DNA of 45,609 nt from Kiritimatiellia bacterium (lineage in GTDB: Bacteria; Verrucomicrobiota; Kiritimatiellia; RFP12; UBA1067), in assembly GCA_017520845.1 (NCBI GenBank), contig JAFXEU010000003.1:1-45609 (forward strand), given 5' to 3'. The notes under the pieces are model-generated. The model was not told where the DNA came from. It was given only the letters and a program-made list of their open reading frames with translations, and did not search any database. Shown piece by piece: positions 1-8,755 of the stretch (position 1 is its first letter; every line of letters starts with the position of its first letter). Position numbers and translations under genes: made by a program.

Positions 1-78
1 GCTCTTGCGCCTGAAAAGCGCCTTCGGATGAAAAAGTCTACGACGAAAAAGAAGGGGTGTGAAAATAAATTTTCATAG
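1..78 (+). CDS. Possible 3' end of an upstream gene
   Basis: The first reading frame is open from the window edge to a TAG at 76-78 and gives a 25-residue lysine-rich tail (APEKRLRMKKSTTKKK and so on). The other two plus-strand frames stop within the first 30 bases. It could be the C-terminus of whatever gene precedes secDF, but the fragment is too short to identify and may be non-coding. Confidence 0.25.
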   Translation, partial: ALAPEKRLRMKKSTTKKKGCENKFS

Positions 79-103
79 GGTTTTATTGGGCTTTTTTGAA
101 AAC

Positions 104-140
104 TGGGATAAATCACCCCGGAAAAAGTGGGATAAGGGTG
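104..140 (+). repeat. Paired TGGGATAA element
   Basis: TGGGATAA occurs twice, at 104-111 and 128-135. The second copy sits in the 19-mer AAAAAGTGGGATAAGGGTG at 122-140. The same 19-mer with one mismatch occurs on the minus strand at 45355-45373, near the other end of the window. This suggests a small dispersed intergenic element. Its function is unknown. Confidence 0.4.
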
Positions 141-155
141 GCCCAAGAAGCCGTA

Positions 156-185
156 TGGACTTTTAGGGTATCATTGTGGTATAAT
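156..185 (+). promoter_or_regulatory. Promoter for secDF
   Basis: An extended -10, TGGTATAAT, lies at 177-185 with a weak -35-like TGGACT at 156-161 (18-base spacer). Transcription would begin near 192, leaving a leader of about 35 bases before the secDF ATG at 228. Confidence 0.55.
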
Positions 186-227
186 AATACGATATATTAG
201 TTTTAACGAACAATAGGAAATAAAAAA

Positions 228-2780
228 ATGGCAAAGGAATCGATGTTTGTAAAAAATATCTGGAAATGGCTCGTCTTATTGATTGCAGCCGTTGGTTCTG
301 CGTATCTCGTAGTTCCGCCGAAAGAGAAAATCAGGCTTGGTCTTGATCTGGCCGGCGGTACGCGCTTTACGCTTGAGGTTGATAAGGTGAGACTCAGAAA
401 CAATCTCATCGAGGCTAACCCCGCCCTTGAGTCCAATCCTGAAATGCTCAAGAACGAAGAGGCCAAGATCCTCCAGGACAGCGAAGACAGAATCGTGGAG
501 ATCATTCGTCGCCGCGTCGACGCGATGGGTACGAGCGAGCCTTTGATCCAGTCCGTCAGAGACGAGGAGTCTCCCAGGTTTATCGTTGAGCTTCCCGGCG
601 CCAAAAAGGAAGATTCCGACAGAGCCCGTGCCCGTCTCAGCGAGATGTCGTCTCTTGAGTTTCGCCTTGTTCCGAAAAACGAAGGAACGCTTTTGGACAA
701 TCTTCCCGATGGCGCCCCCGCCGGCTACAAGCGCGTGGAAGGCGGCTTTATCCGTGCGGAGAACTATGCCGACATTTCCTCCGCGTCCAACTATCTGGCG
801 AGATTGGCTAAATGGGGAATCAGAGACCGCGAGAATCAGCGCGAGCTTAAATTCATTCTTCAGCGCAACGAAAAGGATCCTTTCTTCGTAGATAAAGACG
901 GCAAGAAACATTCCAAGTTCGTCGCCAGATTTGTCGAGAGAAAGGTTCGTCTCAAAGGCTCCGACCTTCAGTCCGCAAAGCCTACGTCTTCCGACGATCC
1001 CTTGAAACCCGGTTACTCGATCAGTTTCGAGGTTAAGGATTCCGCGTCGGATCAGTTCCGCAGAATGACCGGTTCTAATATCGGCCGCCAGCTTGCCATA
1101 ATTCTCGACGGTGAGCTGATTTCTTCTCCAGAAATTAACGACGCAATCGGTTCCAGCGGCGTGATTACGGGTAACTTTAGCGCAGATGAGGCTAAGAATC
1201 TGGCGAACGATCTCAACGCTGGTGCATTGCCTGCGCCTCTCATGGTAGCGGCGTCAACCGAAGTTGCCGCCACGGTAGGTTCCGACGCCATTAATTCCGG
1301 TATTTACGCCGCGGCGATCGGATTCCTTCTCGTTGCGCTCTTTATGATTTTCTATTACTGGAGAGCCGGTTTTGTCGCCAATATCGCGCTTCTTCTTGAC
1401 GTAGTTTTGCTTCCTGCCGCGCTTTTCCTTGTGGCGAGCATCCTCGGTATCTTCGTTGATAATATGGACGGAGCGGCCGGTGCCGTTCAGCTTCCCGTGC
1501 TGACGATGCCCGGTATCGCCGGTCTCGTTCTTACGCTCGGTATGGCGGTCGACGCAAACGTTCTCATTTACGAGCGCATCCGCGAGGAGTTTGCCCGCGG
1601 CGCTACGGCCGGCAAGGCCATCAGCGCAGGCTACGGTAAGGCGTTTACCGCGATTATCGACTCGAACATCACGACGATCATGACCGGCATCATTCTTTTC
1701 GTCGTCGGCACTGGTCCTGTTCGCGGCTTTGCCATCATGCTTACGGGCGGCGTCGTAATTTCGATGTTCACCGCCGTCGTGGTGACTCGTCTTATTTTCG
1801 ACTACACGGTTGATCCTAACCGCACGAAGCCGTTTAAGATGCTCCAGTTCTTTAAGAATCCCAAGGTCGATTTCATGGCCTGGGGCAACAAGACGCTTCT
1901 TATTTCCGCCGTTATCATCGTTGCGACTCTCGGTTTGTTCACCTATAGGGTGATTACGAAGCCTACGAGCGTTCTCGCGGTCGATCTGACGGGCGGAACG
2001 TCTATCGTATACGACGTCAAGGAAGGCGAGGTCGATGTGGGTGAAGTCCGCAAGGCGATCGATCCGTTCGATAACGCCGCGCTCATCCAGACCGGCGACA
2101 ACGGAAAGATTCTTTCGATCAAGACCGGCATCGACAAGGGTGATACCGAAGAACAGATCAAGAAGCTTCTTGACTCGTCCGAAGCGCTCAAGGGTCTTAA
2201 GCTCGAGCAGAAGAGCTGCGATGTTGTCGGGCCCTCCGTCGGCAACGACCTGAGAAAGTCCGGTTCCAAGGCCGTTTTGTTCTCGCTTATCGGCATATTG
2301 ATCTATATCGGATTCCGATTCCGCTTCGGCTTTGCTCTCGGCGGTATCGTCGCGCTCGCCCATGACGCTTTGATCGCGTTCGGTCTCTTCTCGCTTTGCG
2401 GCCGTCAGGTTTCGCTTATCGTCATTACGGCGCTCTTGACGATTATCGGTTATTCGATTAACGATACCGTCGTCGTCTTCGACCGCATCCGCGAAATGCT
2501 TAAGCGCGATTCGCGTACGCCCTTGAAGGATATCTGCAACGCGGCGATCAACTCCTGCCTCGGCCGTACCGTCATCACGTCCCTGACGACGTTCTTCACG
2601 GTCGCGGTGCTCTTCATCTTTACCGATGGTTCCATCTACGATTTCGCGCTTACGATGCTCTTCGGCGTTGTCGCGGGTACGTATTCGTCGATCTTTATCG
2701 CGACGCCCGTGATGGCGTGGTGCTACCGCAAGAATCGTCCTTCGTTCGACGATGAGTTGCCTAAAAAAGAAGTAATGTAA
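228..2780 (+). CDS. secDF: Protein translocase subunit SecDF (fused)
   Basis: This is an 850-residue fusion of SecD and SecF, the inner-membrane RND-type pair that uses the proton or sodium gradient to pull proteins out of the SecYEG channel. The N-terminal half has the SecD signature LGLDLAGGTRF near residue 37, a periplasmic P1 region, and a membrane block containing GMAVDANVLIYERIREE. The second half restarts with DLTGGTSIVYDV and has the SecF membrane block with GYSINDTVVVFDRIRE. About twelve membrane segments are expected. The ATG at 228 is preceded by AGGAAATAAAAA. A strong hairpin follows the gene, so it is probably transcribed separately from prfB. Fusion of the two subunits is known in several phyla. 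Confidence 0.97.
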   Translation: MAKESMFVKNIWKWLVLLIAAVGSAYLVVPPKEKIRLGLDLAGGTRFTLEVDKVRLRNNLIEANPALESNPEMLKNEEAKILQDSEDRIVEIIRRRVDAMGTSEPLIQSVRDEESPRFIVELPGAKKEDSDRARARLSEMSSLEFRLVPKNEGTLLDNLPDGAPAGYKRVEGGFIRAENYADISSASNYLARLAKWGIRDRENQRELKFILQRNEKDPFFVDKDGKKHSKFVARFVERKVRLKGSDLQSAKPTSSDDPLKPGYSISFEVKDSASDQFRRMTGSNIGRQLAIILDGELISSPEINDAIGSSGVITGNFSADEAKNLANDLNAGALPAPLMVAASTEVAATVGSDAINSGIYAAAIGFLLVALFMIFYYWRAGFVANIALLLDVVLLPAALFLVASILGIFVDNMDGAAGAVQLPVLTMPGIAGLVLTLGMAVDANVLIYERIREEFARGATAGKAISAGYGKAFTAIIDSNITTIMTGIILFVVGTGPVRGFAIMLTGGVVISMFTAVVVTRLIFDYTVDPNRTKPFKMLQFFKNPKVDFMAWGNKTLLISAVIIVATLGLFTYRVITKPTSVLAVDLTGGTSIVYDVKEGEVDVGEVRKAIDPFDNAALIQTGDNGKILSIKTGIDKGDTEEQIKKLLDSSEALKGLKLEQKSCDVVGPSVGNDLRKSGSKAVLFSLIGILIYIGFRFRFGFALGGIVALAHDALIAFGLFSLCGRQVSLIVITALLTIIGYSINDTVVVFDRIREMLKRDSRTPLKDICNAAINSCLGRTVITSLTTFFTVAVLFIFTDGSIYDFALTMLFGVVAGTYSSIFIATPVMAWCYRKNRPSFDDELPKKEVM

Positions 2781-2798
2781 ATATTATTTCGCATGAAG

Positions 2799-2828
2799 TA
2801 AATCGCCCCTATAAAAGGGGGCGATTTA
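2799..2828 (+). terminator. Hairpin terminator between secDF and prfB
   Basis: An 11-base perfect stem, TAAATCGCCCC paired with GGGGCGATTTA, closes a short A-rich loop and is followed by a T-rich stretch (TTTATTTTA). It looks like an intrinsic terminator. The prfB Shine-Dalgarno sequence begins only about 15 bases downstream, so it could also act as an attenuator. Confidence 0.8.
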
Positions 2829-2854
2829 TTTATTTTAGGAGTGAAAGGAGATTT

Positions 2855-3997
2855 ATGGCAGAGGAAGCAAAAGTTAAATTGATCGAGGCGGAAGAGGTTC
2901 GTCAACGTATAGCGGAGCTTAAGAAGAACTCCGAAGATATGGCCGAGTATATCAAGATCGGTGAACGCAGAGAGAATCTCGCCAGGCTGGAGGATCTTCA
3001 GGCCCAGGCTGACTTCTGGAATAATCAGAACAAGGCCCGCGAAGTCATCGCATCTACGAACGCCGAGCGCGCCTACACGGTTCCGTATGACGCGCTTCTC
3101 AAGACGATCGAGGACGCCCAGGTTATGTTTGAGCTCGCCGAGATGGAAGAGGGCGAGGCCCGTCAGGTCGCTTTTTCCGATACGCTCGCCGAATGCGACA
3201 AGGCAGATCAGTATTTCTCCAAGCTCCGTATGCAGTCGCTCTTGGGCGGAAAGTTCGATCAGTGCAACGTATTCGTTAAACTTCACGCCGGCCAGGGCGG
3301 AACGGAAGCGTGCGACTGGGTCGCGATGCTTTACCGCATGTATCAGCGCTATGCCGAAAGCCAGGGGTGGAAGGTCGAGGAATACGACACCCAGGTCGGT
3401 GAAGAAGCCGGATACAAGGACGTGTATTTCCGCGTTGAGGGTTCCTACGCCTTCGGTATGCTTAAAGCGGAACGCGGTATCCACCGTCTCGTCAGAATCT
3501 CGCCGTTCGATGCGAACAAGCGCCGTCAGACCTCCTTCGCCTCGATGGAAACGGTTGCGGAAATCAACGACGACATTGATGTCGAGATCAAAGACGAAGA
3601 TCTCCGCATCGACACCTACCGCGCGGGCGGCGCGGGAGGACAGCACGTCAACAAGACCGACTCGGCCGTGCGTCTTACGCACCTTCCTACCGGCATCGTC
3701 GTCGCGTGTCAGAAGGAGCGTTCTCAGCACATGAACAAAGAGAAGGCGATGAACATGCTTCGCGCCCAGCTCTATGAATATTACGAGGATCAGAAGAAGG
3801 CCGAGATGGACCGCTTCTACGGAGCGAAGTCCGAGAACGGCTGGGGCAGTCAGATCCGCTCCTACGTTTTCTGTCCTTATACGATGGTTAAGGATCTCCG
3901 GACCGAGACCGAGACGAGCGACGTGAACGCCGTTATGGACGGAAACATCCAGCAGTTCATCGAATCGTGGCTCCAGATGAAAGCGAGCGAGAAGTAA
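2855..3997 (+). CDS. prfB: Peptide chain release factor 2
   Basis: A class I release factor that recognises UGA and UAA and triggers peptidyl-tRNA hydrolysis on the ribosome. The GGQ motif is present (RAGGAGGQHVNKTDSA), as is the SPF tripeptide that distinguishes RF2 from RF1 (VRISPFDANKRR). The C-terminal WGSQIRSY signature is intact. At 380 residues it is near the usual length. The gene is open from an ATG with a strong AAAGGAG ribosome site and shows no internal UGA, so the programmed +1 frameshift found in many prfB genes is absent. It ends at 3997, directly against the next start codon. Confidence 0.96.
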   Translation: MAEEAKVKLIEAEEVRQRIAELKKNSEDMAEYIKIGERRENLARLEDLQAQADFWNNQNKAREVIASTNAERAYTVPYDALLKTIEDAQVMFELAEMEEGEARQVAFSDTLAECDKADQYFSKLRMQSLLGGKFDQCNVFVKLHAGQGGTEACDWVAMLYRMYQRYAESQGWKVEEYDTQVGEEAGYKDVYFRVEGSYAFGMLKAERGIHRLVRISPFDANKRRQTSFASMETVAEINDDIDVEIKDEDLRIDTYRAGGAGGQHVNKTDSAVRLTHLPTGIVVACQKERSQHMNKEKAMNMLRAQLYEYYEDQKKAEMDRFYGAKSENGWGSQIRSYVFCPYTMVKDLRTETETSDVNAVMDGNIQQFIESWLQMKASEK

Positions 3998-4330
3998 GTG
4001 GCTTTCGAAAACGGAGTGAATTGGAGACCTCTCGAGCCTCAAAGGCGCGGGCGGCATTCTTCTTTCGCTTCGGCGGTCGAGGCTTCTTTTAAGGATCTTT
4101 CGTATGTTCCCGATTCCTTCTTCGACGCTTTGACGGAGAAGTGGAACGAGCTTTTCCCGGGTTTTTCCGCGAAGCCCGGACGGCGTGAAGACAATAAGCT
4201 TTTTCTGTACGTTAAAAGCGCTCCTCAGCTCTTTTCGATCCGATCTAAAGTTCCGGCCGTGAAACGCAAGCTGTCGGCCATGCCCGGAGCTCCTAGAAGG
4301 CTGGAGGTTTATCTGGAGATACATAAATGA
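3998..4330 (+). CDS. DUF721 / DciA-like protein
   Basis: This 110-residue protein starts at a GTG that immediately follows the prfB stop, and its own stop overlaps the next ATG (ATGA at 4327-4330), so translation is probably coupled. The C-terminal half (KLFLYVKSAPQLFSIRSKVPAVKRKL) resembles DUF721, the domain of DciA, which assists loading of the replicative helicase DnaB. The N-terminal region has no motif I can name. Family assignment rests on pattern alone, so the function is tentative. Confidence 0.55.
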   Translation: MAFENGVNWRPLEPQRRGRHSSFASAVEASFKDLSYVPDSFFDALTEKWNELFPGFSAKPGRREDNKLFLYVKSAPQLFSIRSKVPAVKRKLSAMPGAPRRLEVYLEIHK

Positions 4331-5829
4331 CATTCTTTTCAGCTGCATTGCTGGCCGCGACGTTTACGCGCGCGATTACGAGCGTTGAGACCGTCGATCC
4401 CGTCCAGGCTCAATCTACATACGACTGTCACGCAGTCCTTCTGCTGTATGAAACTCCTCTTGAGATAGATTATACCGCCAGGCCCTACAGGATAAAGCCC
4501 GGAGTTTGCGAACTGCCCGAGATTTCCGCAGACGCTCTGAAATATACCTTTAAAATGGTGCCGTCCACGCCTCTTACCGCCCACGACGTCAAGAGGACCT
4601 TGGAGCGGCTCATGGATCCCGAAAATCCGTCTCCCGGACATTGGACGATGAAGCGCGTTAAAAGCGTCACCGTTCTGGACGACAAGACGTTTACCGTAGA
4701 ATTGAAAACCCGGCAGCACGTTTTCCCCTGGATGCTGACGATGGCGTTCTGCGCTATCCGCGGTCCTTCCGGCGAAGCGACCGGACCGTACAGGCTGAAG
4801 TCGTGGTGGCGGAACTACGAAATCGTTTTTGAGCGCAACCCGGACTGGCGCGGCTGGGCTCTTTCGGAAGACGGCGGCAGAAATGCCTTCGACCGCATCC
4901 GTTACATCGTCGTCAACGACGTGACTACCCAGTGGCTCATGTTTCTGAAAGGTGAAGTTGATTTTATGGGTGAAATCGCCCGCGACAACTGGGGAGCGGT
5001 CATGGATTGCGACGGGCGGCTTCACGGTTCGCTGGCCGCAAAGGGCGTTCAACTTCACGGCGGCGCTCCGGCAAACGAAATCCGCTATCTCGGAATGAAC
5101 ATGAACGATCCCGTTCTCGGGAAAAATAAAAAACTCCGTCAGGCTCTCTCGTGCGCATTTGATTTTCCGACGTGGAAGCTTTTCTACAACAACAGCATTT
5201 CTGAAGCGACGGGTCCCGTTCCGTCTACGATCGAAGGGTATTCGCCGATGCCGTTCGAATACTCGTTCAATCTTAAAAAGGCGCGCCGTCTTCTGGCGGA
5301 GGCGGGGTATCCCAACGGCATAGATCCGGCCACGGGACGGCGCCTTAAGCTCACCTTGGCCATCGGGCGTCCCACTCAGGACAGCCGCGAGGCAGGGGAA
5401 CTCCTGGCCAGTTTCTACGCCCGCATCGGCGTTAAGCTGGAACTCAGATTCCAGACGTGGCACGCGTTTCTGAATTCAATCTCCAAGGGGAACGTTCAGC
5501 TTTTCATGCTGGCGTGGGTCGCGGATTATCCCGACGCCGAGAATTTTCTGCAGCTTTTTTACTCTAAAAACATGAGCCCGGGGCCAAATCATTCCCGCTA
5601 TTCCAATCCGGAGTTTGACGCGGAATATGAAAAGGGGCTTATGGCTTTGACCGCAGAAGAGCGTAATGTCCACTGGCGCCGCTGCCAGGAAATAATCCGT
5701 GAGGACTGTCCGTGGATATTTACTCACATCACTAAAAACTACACGCTCGTCAACGGGCGCGTGAGAAATTATCAATCTCACGATTTTCCCTACGGGCAGG
5801 AGAGACATTACAGGACTTCGGATAAATGA
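4327..5829 (+). CDS. Family 5 extracellular solute-binding protein (oligopeptide type)
   Basis: A 500-residue protein with the layout of SBP_bac_5, the binding component of peptide and nickel ABC importers. SVETVDPVQAQSTYD near the N-terminus, the TPLTAHDVKRTLERL region, RLKSWWRNYEIVFERNPDW and KLRQALSCAFD all match family positions. The N-terminus is a short hydrophobic stretch (FFSAALLAATF) without a lipobox, so it could be periplasmic after signal cleavage. No permease or ATPase genes adjoin it, so it is an orphan binding protein in an operon with prfB and tsaB. It overlaps its upstream neighbour by four bases and its downstream one by four. Confidence 0.85.
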   Translation: MTFFSAALLAATFTRAITSVETVDPVQAQSTYDCHAVLLLYETPLEIDYTARPYRIKPGVCELPEISADALKYTFKMVPSTPLTAHDVKRTLERLMDPENPSPGHWTMKRVKSVTVLDDKTFTVELKTRQHVFPWMLTMAFCAIRGPSGEATGPYRLKSWWRNYEIVFERNPDWRGWALSEDGGRNAFDRIRYIVVNDVTTQWLMFLKGEVDFMGEIARDNWGAVMDCDGRLHGSLAAKGVQLHGGAPANEIRYLGMNMNDPVLGKNKKLRQALSCAFDFPTWKLFYNNSISEATGPVPSTIEGYSPMPFEYSFNLKKARRLLAEAGYPNGIDPATGRRLKLTLAIGRPTQDSREAGELLASFYARIGVKLELRFQTWHAFLNSISKGNVQLFMLAWVADYPDAENFLQLFYSKNMSPGPNHSRYSNPEFDAEYEKGLMALTAEERNVHWRRCQEIIREDCPWIFTHITKNYTLVNGRVRNYQSHDFPYGQERHYRTSDK

Positions 5830-6428
5830 ATACGCTTTTTATAGAACGGTCGACCGCCGACGGATCGCTGGCGCTCGCGAAGGACGGTGTCGTCTTCGCC
5901 GCGAAGAAACTTGACGGGGCACGCGTCAACGGCGGGGCATGGGCGCGGGAAGTGCGCGAATTTTTAGGCGCTCGGAGGATCGAGCGCATCGTCGTCGGCA
6001 CCGGCCCCGGCTCCTTCGCAGGCATACGCGCCGCGCTCGCCTTCGCTCAGGGTTATGCGATCGGATCAGGGTGCAGAGTCGAAGGTCTCCCTTCCCCGTG
6101 CGCGTTCGCTCCGGCGGAAGGACCTCTTGCCGTCGTAGGCGACGCCAGAAGGGGGATGTATTGGATTGCTCTTTTTGACGGGCCTCGTCTCGTTTGCGAT
6201 ATTTTTCAGGCAGATGCCGAAAAACTGCATTTAAGAGTCCCTGTCGGAGTTAAGGTCGTAACTCCGGACGCCGCGAGAATCGACGCTCTTTTGAGGGATA
6301 CTTTCGGTTCTGATTATGCGGGGGGAGAGACGCCGGAAGCCCAGGGCCTCGCCAAGGCCGCATACGCAAATCCTTCGCTTCTTGTTTCCGAACCGCTTCC
6401 CGTTTATCTGAATCCTGCGGTTCGTTAG
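5826..6428 (+). CDS. tsaB: tRNA threonylcarbamoyladenosine biosynthesis protein TsaB
   Basis: TsaB is the scaffold partner of TsaD in making the t6A modification at position 37 of ANN-decoding tRNAs. This 200-residue copy has the characteristic GTGPGSFAGIRAALAFAQG segment near residue 58 and the ASKHA fold start NTLFIERSTADGSLAL. Length fits the family, though the C-terminal half is rather divergent. The ATG overlaps the stop of the binding-protein gene. pyrH follows but has its own promoter. Confidence 0.92.
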   Translation: MNTLFIERSTADGSLALAKDGVVFAAKKLDGARVNGGAWAREVREFLGARRIERIVVGTGPGSFAGIRAALAFAQGYAIGSGCRVEGLPSPCAFAPAEGPLAVVGDARRGMYWIALFDGPRLVCDIFQADAEKLHLRVPVGVKVVTPDAARIDALLRDTFGSDYAGGETPEAQGLAKAAYANPSLLVSEPLPVYLNPAVR

Positions 6429-6433
6429 AGTAA

Positions 6434-6462
6434 TTGCCTTTTTCATAACGTTTTGATATAAT
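6434..6462 (+). promoter_or_regulatory. Promoter for pyrH
   Basis: TTGCCT at 6434-6439, a 17-base spacer and TATAAT at 6457-6462, with the extended TG at 6454-6455. The predicted start of transcription (about 6469-6470) coincides with the GTG start codon at 6470, so the message should be leaderless. No Shine-Dalgarno sequence is visible. Confidence 0.7.
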
Positions 6463-6469
6463 TTCTAAC

Positions 6470-7198
6470 GTGAAAAAATCATCGCGAAAAATAAAGTACG
6501 CCAGGATTCTTTTAAAATTATCCGGCGAAGTTCTCGGTAACCGTGAGACGGGCGAATGCATCGACCCGAAAAATCTCGCGTTTATGGCCGAACGTGTAAA
6601 AAAAATCCATAAAATGGGCGTTCAGGTCGGCATCGTTTTAGGCGGCGGAAATATCTTCCGCGGTCTTACAGGCGCCGGCAAGGGCGTTAACCGCGTGACC
6701 GGCGATTCGATGGGTATGCTCGCTACGATCATAAACGGTCTTGCGATGATGAACGCGCTTGAGTCGATCGGAGTGCCGACGCGTGTTATGACGTCCATTG
6801 AAATGCCAAAACTCGCCGAGCCTTTCATTCAGCGCAAGGCGCTCAGACATTTCGAGAAAGGTCGCGTCGTCATTTTCGCGGGCGGCACCGGTAATCCCTA
6901 TTTCTCGACTGATTCAGCGGCGGCGCTCCGCGCGAGCGAGATCGGCGCTGAAGCTCTCTTGAAGGCGACGAAGGTCGACGGTATCTACACTGCCGATCCG
7001 AAGAAGGATCCGAAGGCTAAGAAGTATTCCTCGCTTAAATACGAGACGGCTCTGGAGAAGCGTCTCAAAGTCATGGATTCGGCGGCGTTCGCCCTGTGCA
7101 TGGATAACGACATCCCGATCGTCGTGTTCGATTTCTTCGACGGCAACGCTCTTGAGCGCGTGGTTAAGGGCGATGCGGTCGGTACAGTCGTCAGTTAG
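6470..7198 (+). CDS. pyrH: UMP kinase
   Basis: The hexameric bacterial UMP kinase, which makes UDP from UMP and ATP in pyrimidine synthesis. The 242-residue sequence has the amino-acid-kinase start ILLKLSGEVLG, the GIVLGGGNIFRG loop and GGTGNPYFSTDSAAALRA, all typical of PyrH. The start is a GTG at 6470. Seven bases separate it from the -10 element, so it is probably read from a leaderless transcript. frr follows after a gap of 75 bases, the common pyrH-frr order. Confidence 0.96.
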   Translation: MKKSSRKIKYARILLKLSGEVLGNRETGECIDPKNLAFMAERVKKIHKMGVQVGIVLGGGNIFRGLTGAGKGVNRVTGDSMGMLATIINGLAMMNALESIGVPTRVMTSIEMPKLAEPFIQRKALRHFEKGRVVIFAGGTGNPYFSTDSAAALRASEIGAEALLKATKVDGIYTADPKKDPKAKKYSSLKYETALEKRLKVMDSAAFALCMDNDIPIVVFDFFDGNALERVVKGDAVGTVVS

Positions 7199-7250
7199 CG
7201 GTTAGCGATTAGCCGTTAGTCATCAGTTAAAAGAAAGATTTAAAAGTTAA
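7199..7250 (+). repeat. Degenerate GTTAG-type repeat after pyrH
   Basis: The spacer is made of imperfect short units (GGTTAGCGATTAGCCGTTAG, then CATCAGTTAAAAG). A similar tract (GGTTAGGAGTTAGCAGTTAGG) occurs between rnfD and rnfG at 42433-42470. These look like slippage-prone simple repeats in intergenic DNA, with no evident function. Confidence 0.5.
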
Positions 7251-7273
7251 AAGTTTAGAAAGGCAATAAAAAG

Positions 7274-7837
7274 ATGGAAACCGTCCAGGAAGTTTTGAAT
7301 GACGCGACAGCAAAGATCGCAAAGAGCTTTGATACGCTCAAGTCGCAGTTCGCCGGTCTCAGGACCGGTAAGGCGAATCCCGCGATGGTCGACCAGATAA
7401 AGGTCGAATATTACGGGTGCGCGACGCCGATTAAGAATTTGGGAACGATCTCCACTCCGGAGCCGCGTCAGATTAAGATTACGCCTTTTGATCCGACCGT
7501 TCTCGCGGAAATGAACAAGGCCATCCTCGCGGCTAACCTCGGCGTTACGCCTCAGACCGACGGCAAGGTTCTTCGCATTACGGTTCCCGAGCTTAATGAA
7601 GAGCGCCGCAAGGAGATCGTAAAGGTCGCCAAGACCCAGGCCGAGGCCCAGAAGGTCGCCATGCGCAATGTTCGCCGCGACGCCAACGACGCCGCGAAGA
7701 AACTCGAGAAGGACAAAAAGATTTCCGAGGATGACCTTAAGGGCGCTCTCGATAAGATCCAGAAGGCTACCGACGACGGCATCGCCAAGATCGACGCCGA
7801 GCTCAAGGCCAAAGAAGCCGAGATAATGGCGGTCTAA
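7274..7837 (+). CDS. frr: Ribosome recycling factor
   Basis: RRF splits the post-termination ribosome together with EF-G. The 187-residue protein has the expected tRNA-like fold sequence: FAGLRTGKANPAMVDQIKVEYYG near the N-terminus, GTISTPEPRQIKITPFDP, PELNEERRKEIVKVAK, and a C-terminal helix rich in Lys, Asp and Glu. Length is normal. The start follows AGAAAGGCAATAAAAAG. Its position after pyrH agrees with the usual order. Confidence 0.97.
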   Translation: METVQEVLNDATAKIAKSFDTLKSQFAGLRTGKANPAMVDQIKVEYYGCATPIKNLGTISTPEPRQIKITPFDPTVLAEMNKAILAANLGVTPQTDGKVLRITVPELNEERRKEIVKVAKTQAEAQKVAMRNVRRDANDAAKKLEKDKKISEDDLKGALDKIQKATDDGIAKIDAELKAKEAEIMAV

Positions 7838-7883
7838 TTCAGATAAAAGTCAGAAGTTTAAATTATTACATAAGGAGCAAGGT

Positions 7884-8753
7884 ATGGCAGAGGAAACAAC
7901 GAGCTCGATCGAGGCGCCCAAGCCTCCTGTGGTAAATCCCATTGCCGGTTCCGATTCGGCCCGTGCGTCCACTCTTAAACTTAAGCCGGTGATCCGCAAG
8001 CCTGTTATCGGCGGAGCGAAACCCGCGTTTAAAATGCCTTCAAAGCCCGCTCCGGGAGCGGCTCCGGCACCTTCCGCCGCGGTTCCTGCGGCTCCTGCAG
8101 CTTCAACTCCTACCGCCTCGCCGATCGAGCAGTTGCAGTCCATTACCCAGAAGTTGAAGGGTGTTACGCAGCAGATTCCTCAGCAGGCGATTCTTCATAA
8201 GACCGGCATCATTGCCGAGCAGCAGCTTACCGATGCCCAGAAGATGGCTTCGAAGTCCCGTACTTCGCGCATTTCTCTCTCCGACGCGATCGGCGCTTCG
8301 CCCGTTCAGAACGAAGCGGCTCCGATGAAGACTATCAGGATTAAGCGTCCCGTCGATCTCAATTCGGCTCCGACGACCGTCGACAGGCCGGCACCGGCCG
8401 CTGAACCAGCCGCGCCTAAGGCGGAGAGCGAAGTTTCCGTCACACAGCGCAAGACGTTGAAGATATCGCGACCCGGGGGCGTTCGACCGATGGGCAAGTT
8501 CGGCGTTAAAAAGCCGGCGGCAGAGTCGGCTCCCGCGGCTAAGGACGCCGCCGCCGAAGTCGCCGACATTCCCGAGGTTGCCGATATCCCCGCGCCCGCG
8601 GCTCCTGTCGCGGTTAAAAATTCCGGCAGCGAATCCGATATCCCCGACGGACTGCTGGTGTTCGACACGATTCTTCAGTTTGCGGCGTGTATTGCCGTCG
8701 CGCTCCTCGGTGCGTTTGTTTATTTCTTTGACTATACCAGAATCTGGTTCTGA
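7884..8753 (+). CDS. Pro/Ala-rich membrane-anchored protein with KxLxIxRP-like repeats
   Basis: I do not recognise this 289-residue protein. It is low-complexity and rich in Ala, Pro and Ser. A basic motif recurs: STLKLKPVIRKPVI, MKTIRIKRPVDL and RKTLKISRPGG. The last 30 residues are hydrophobic (ILQFAACIAVALLGAFVYFF), giving a C-terminal membrane anchor. The start has a good ribosome site (AAGGAGCAAGGT). It lies two bases upstream of an ABC-2 permease gene and may be a structural or scaffold protein, but that is a guess. Confidence 0.8.
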   Translation: MAEETTSSIEAPKPPVVNPIAGSDSARASTLKLKPVIRKPVIGGAKPAFKMPSKPAPGAAPAPSAAVPAAPAASTPTASPIEQLQSITQKLKGVTQQIPQQAILHKTGIIAEQQLTDAQKMASKSRTSRISLSDAIGASPVQNEAAPMKTIRIKRPVDLNSAPTTVDRPAPAAEPAAPKAESEVSVTQRKTLKISRPGGVRPMGKFGVKKPAAESAPAAKDAAAEVADIPEVADIPAPAAPVAVKNSGSESDIPDGLLVFDTILQFAACIAVALLGAFVYFFDYTRIWF

Positions 8754-8755
8754 AG

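Noticed and set aside
1254..2363. Long minus-strand ORF (369 codons) inside secDF
   Set aside because: It is the antisense shadow of a confidently identified gene. Its translation is rich in Arg, Asp and His with no family resemblance and no ribosome site.
2855..2960. Programmed +1 frameshift in prfB
   Set aside because: The full-length frame is open from a well-placed ATG with a strong ribosome site, and no internal UGA appears in the N-terminal codons.
2723..4348. Minus-strand ORF of 541 codons across prfB and the DUF721 gene
   Set aside because: It lies antisense to prfB, which has all release-factor motifs. The high G+C third positions of the real gene keep the opposite frame open.
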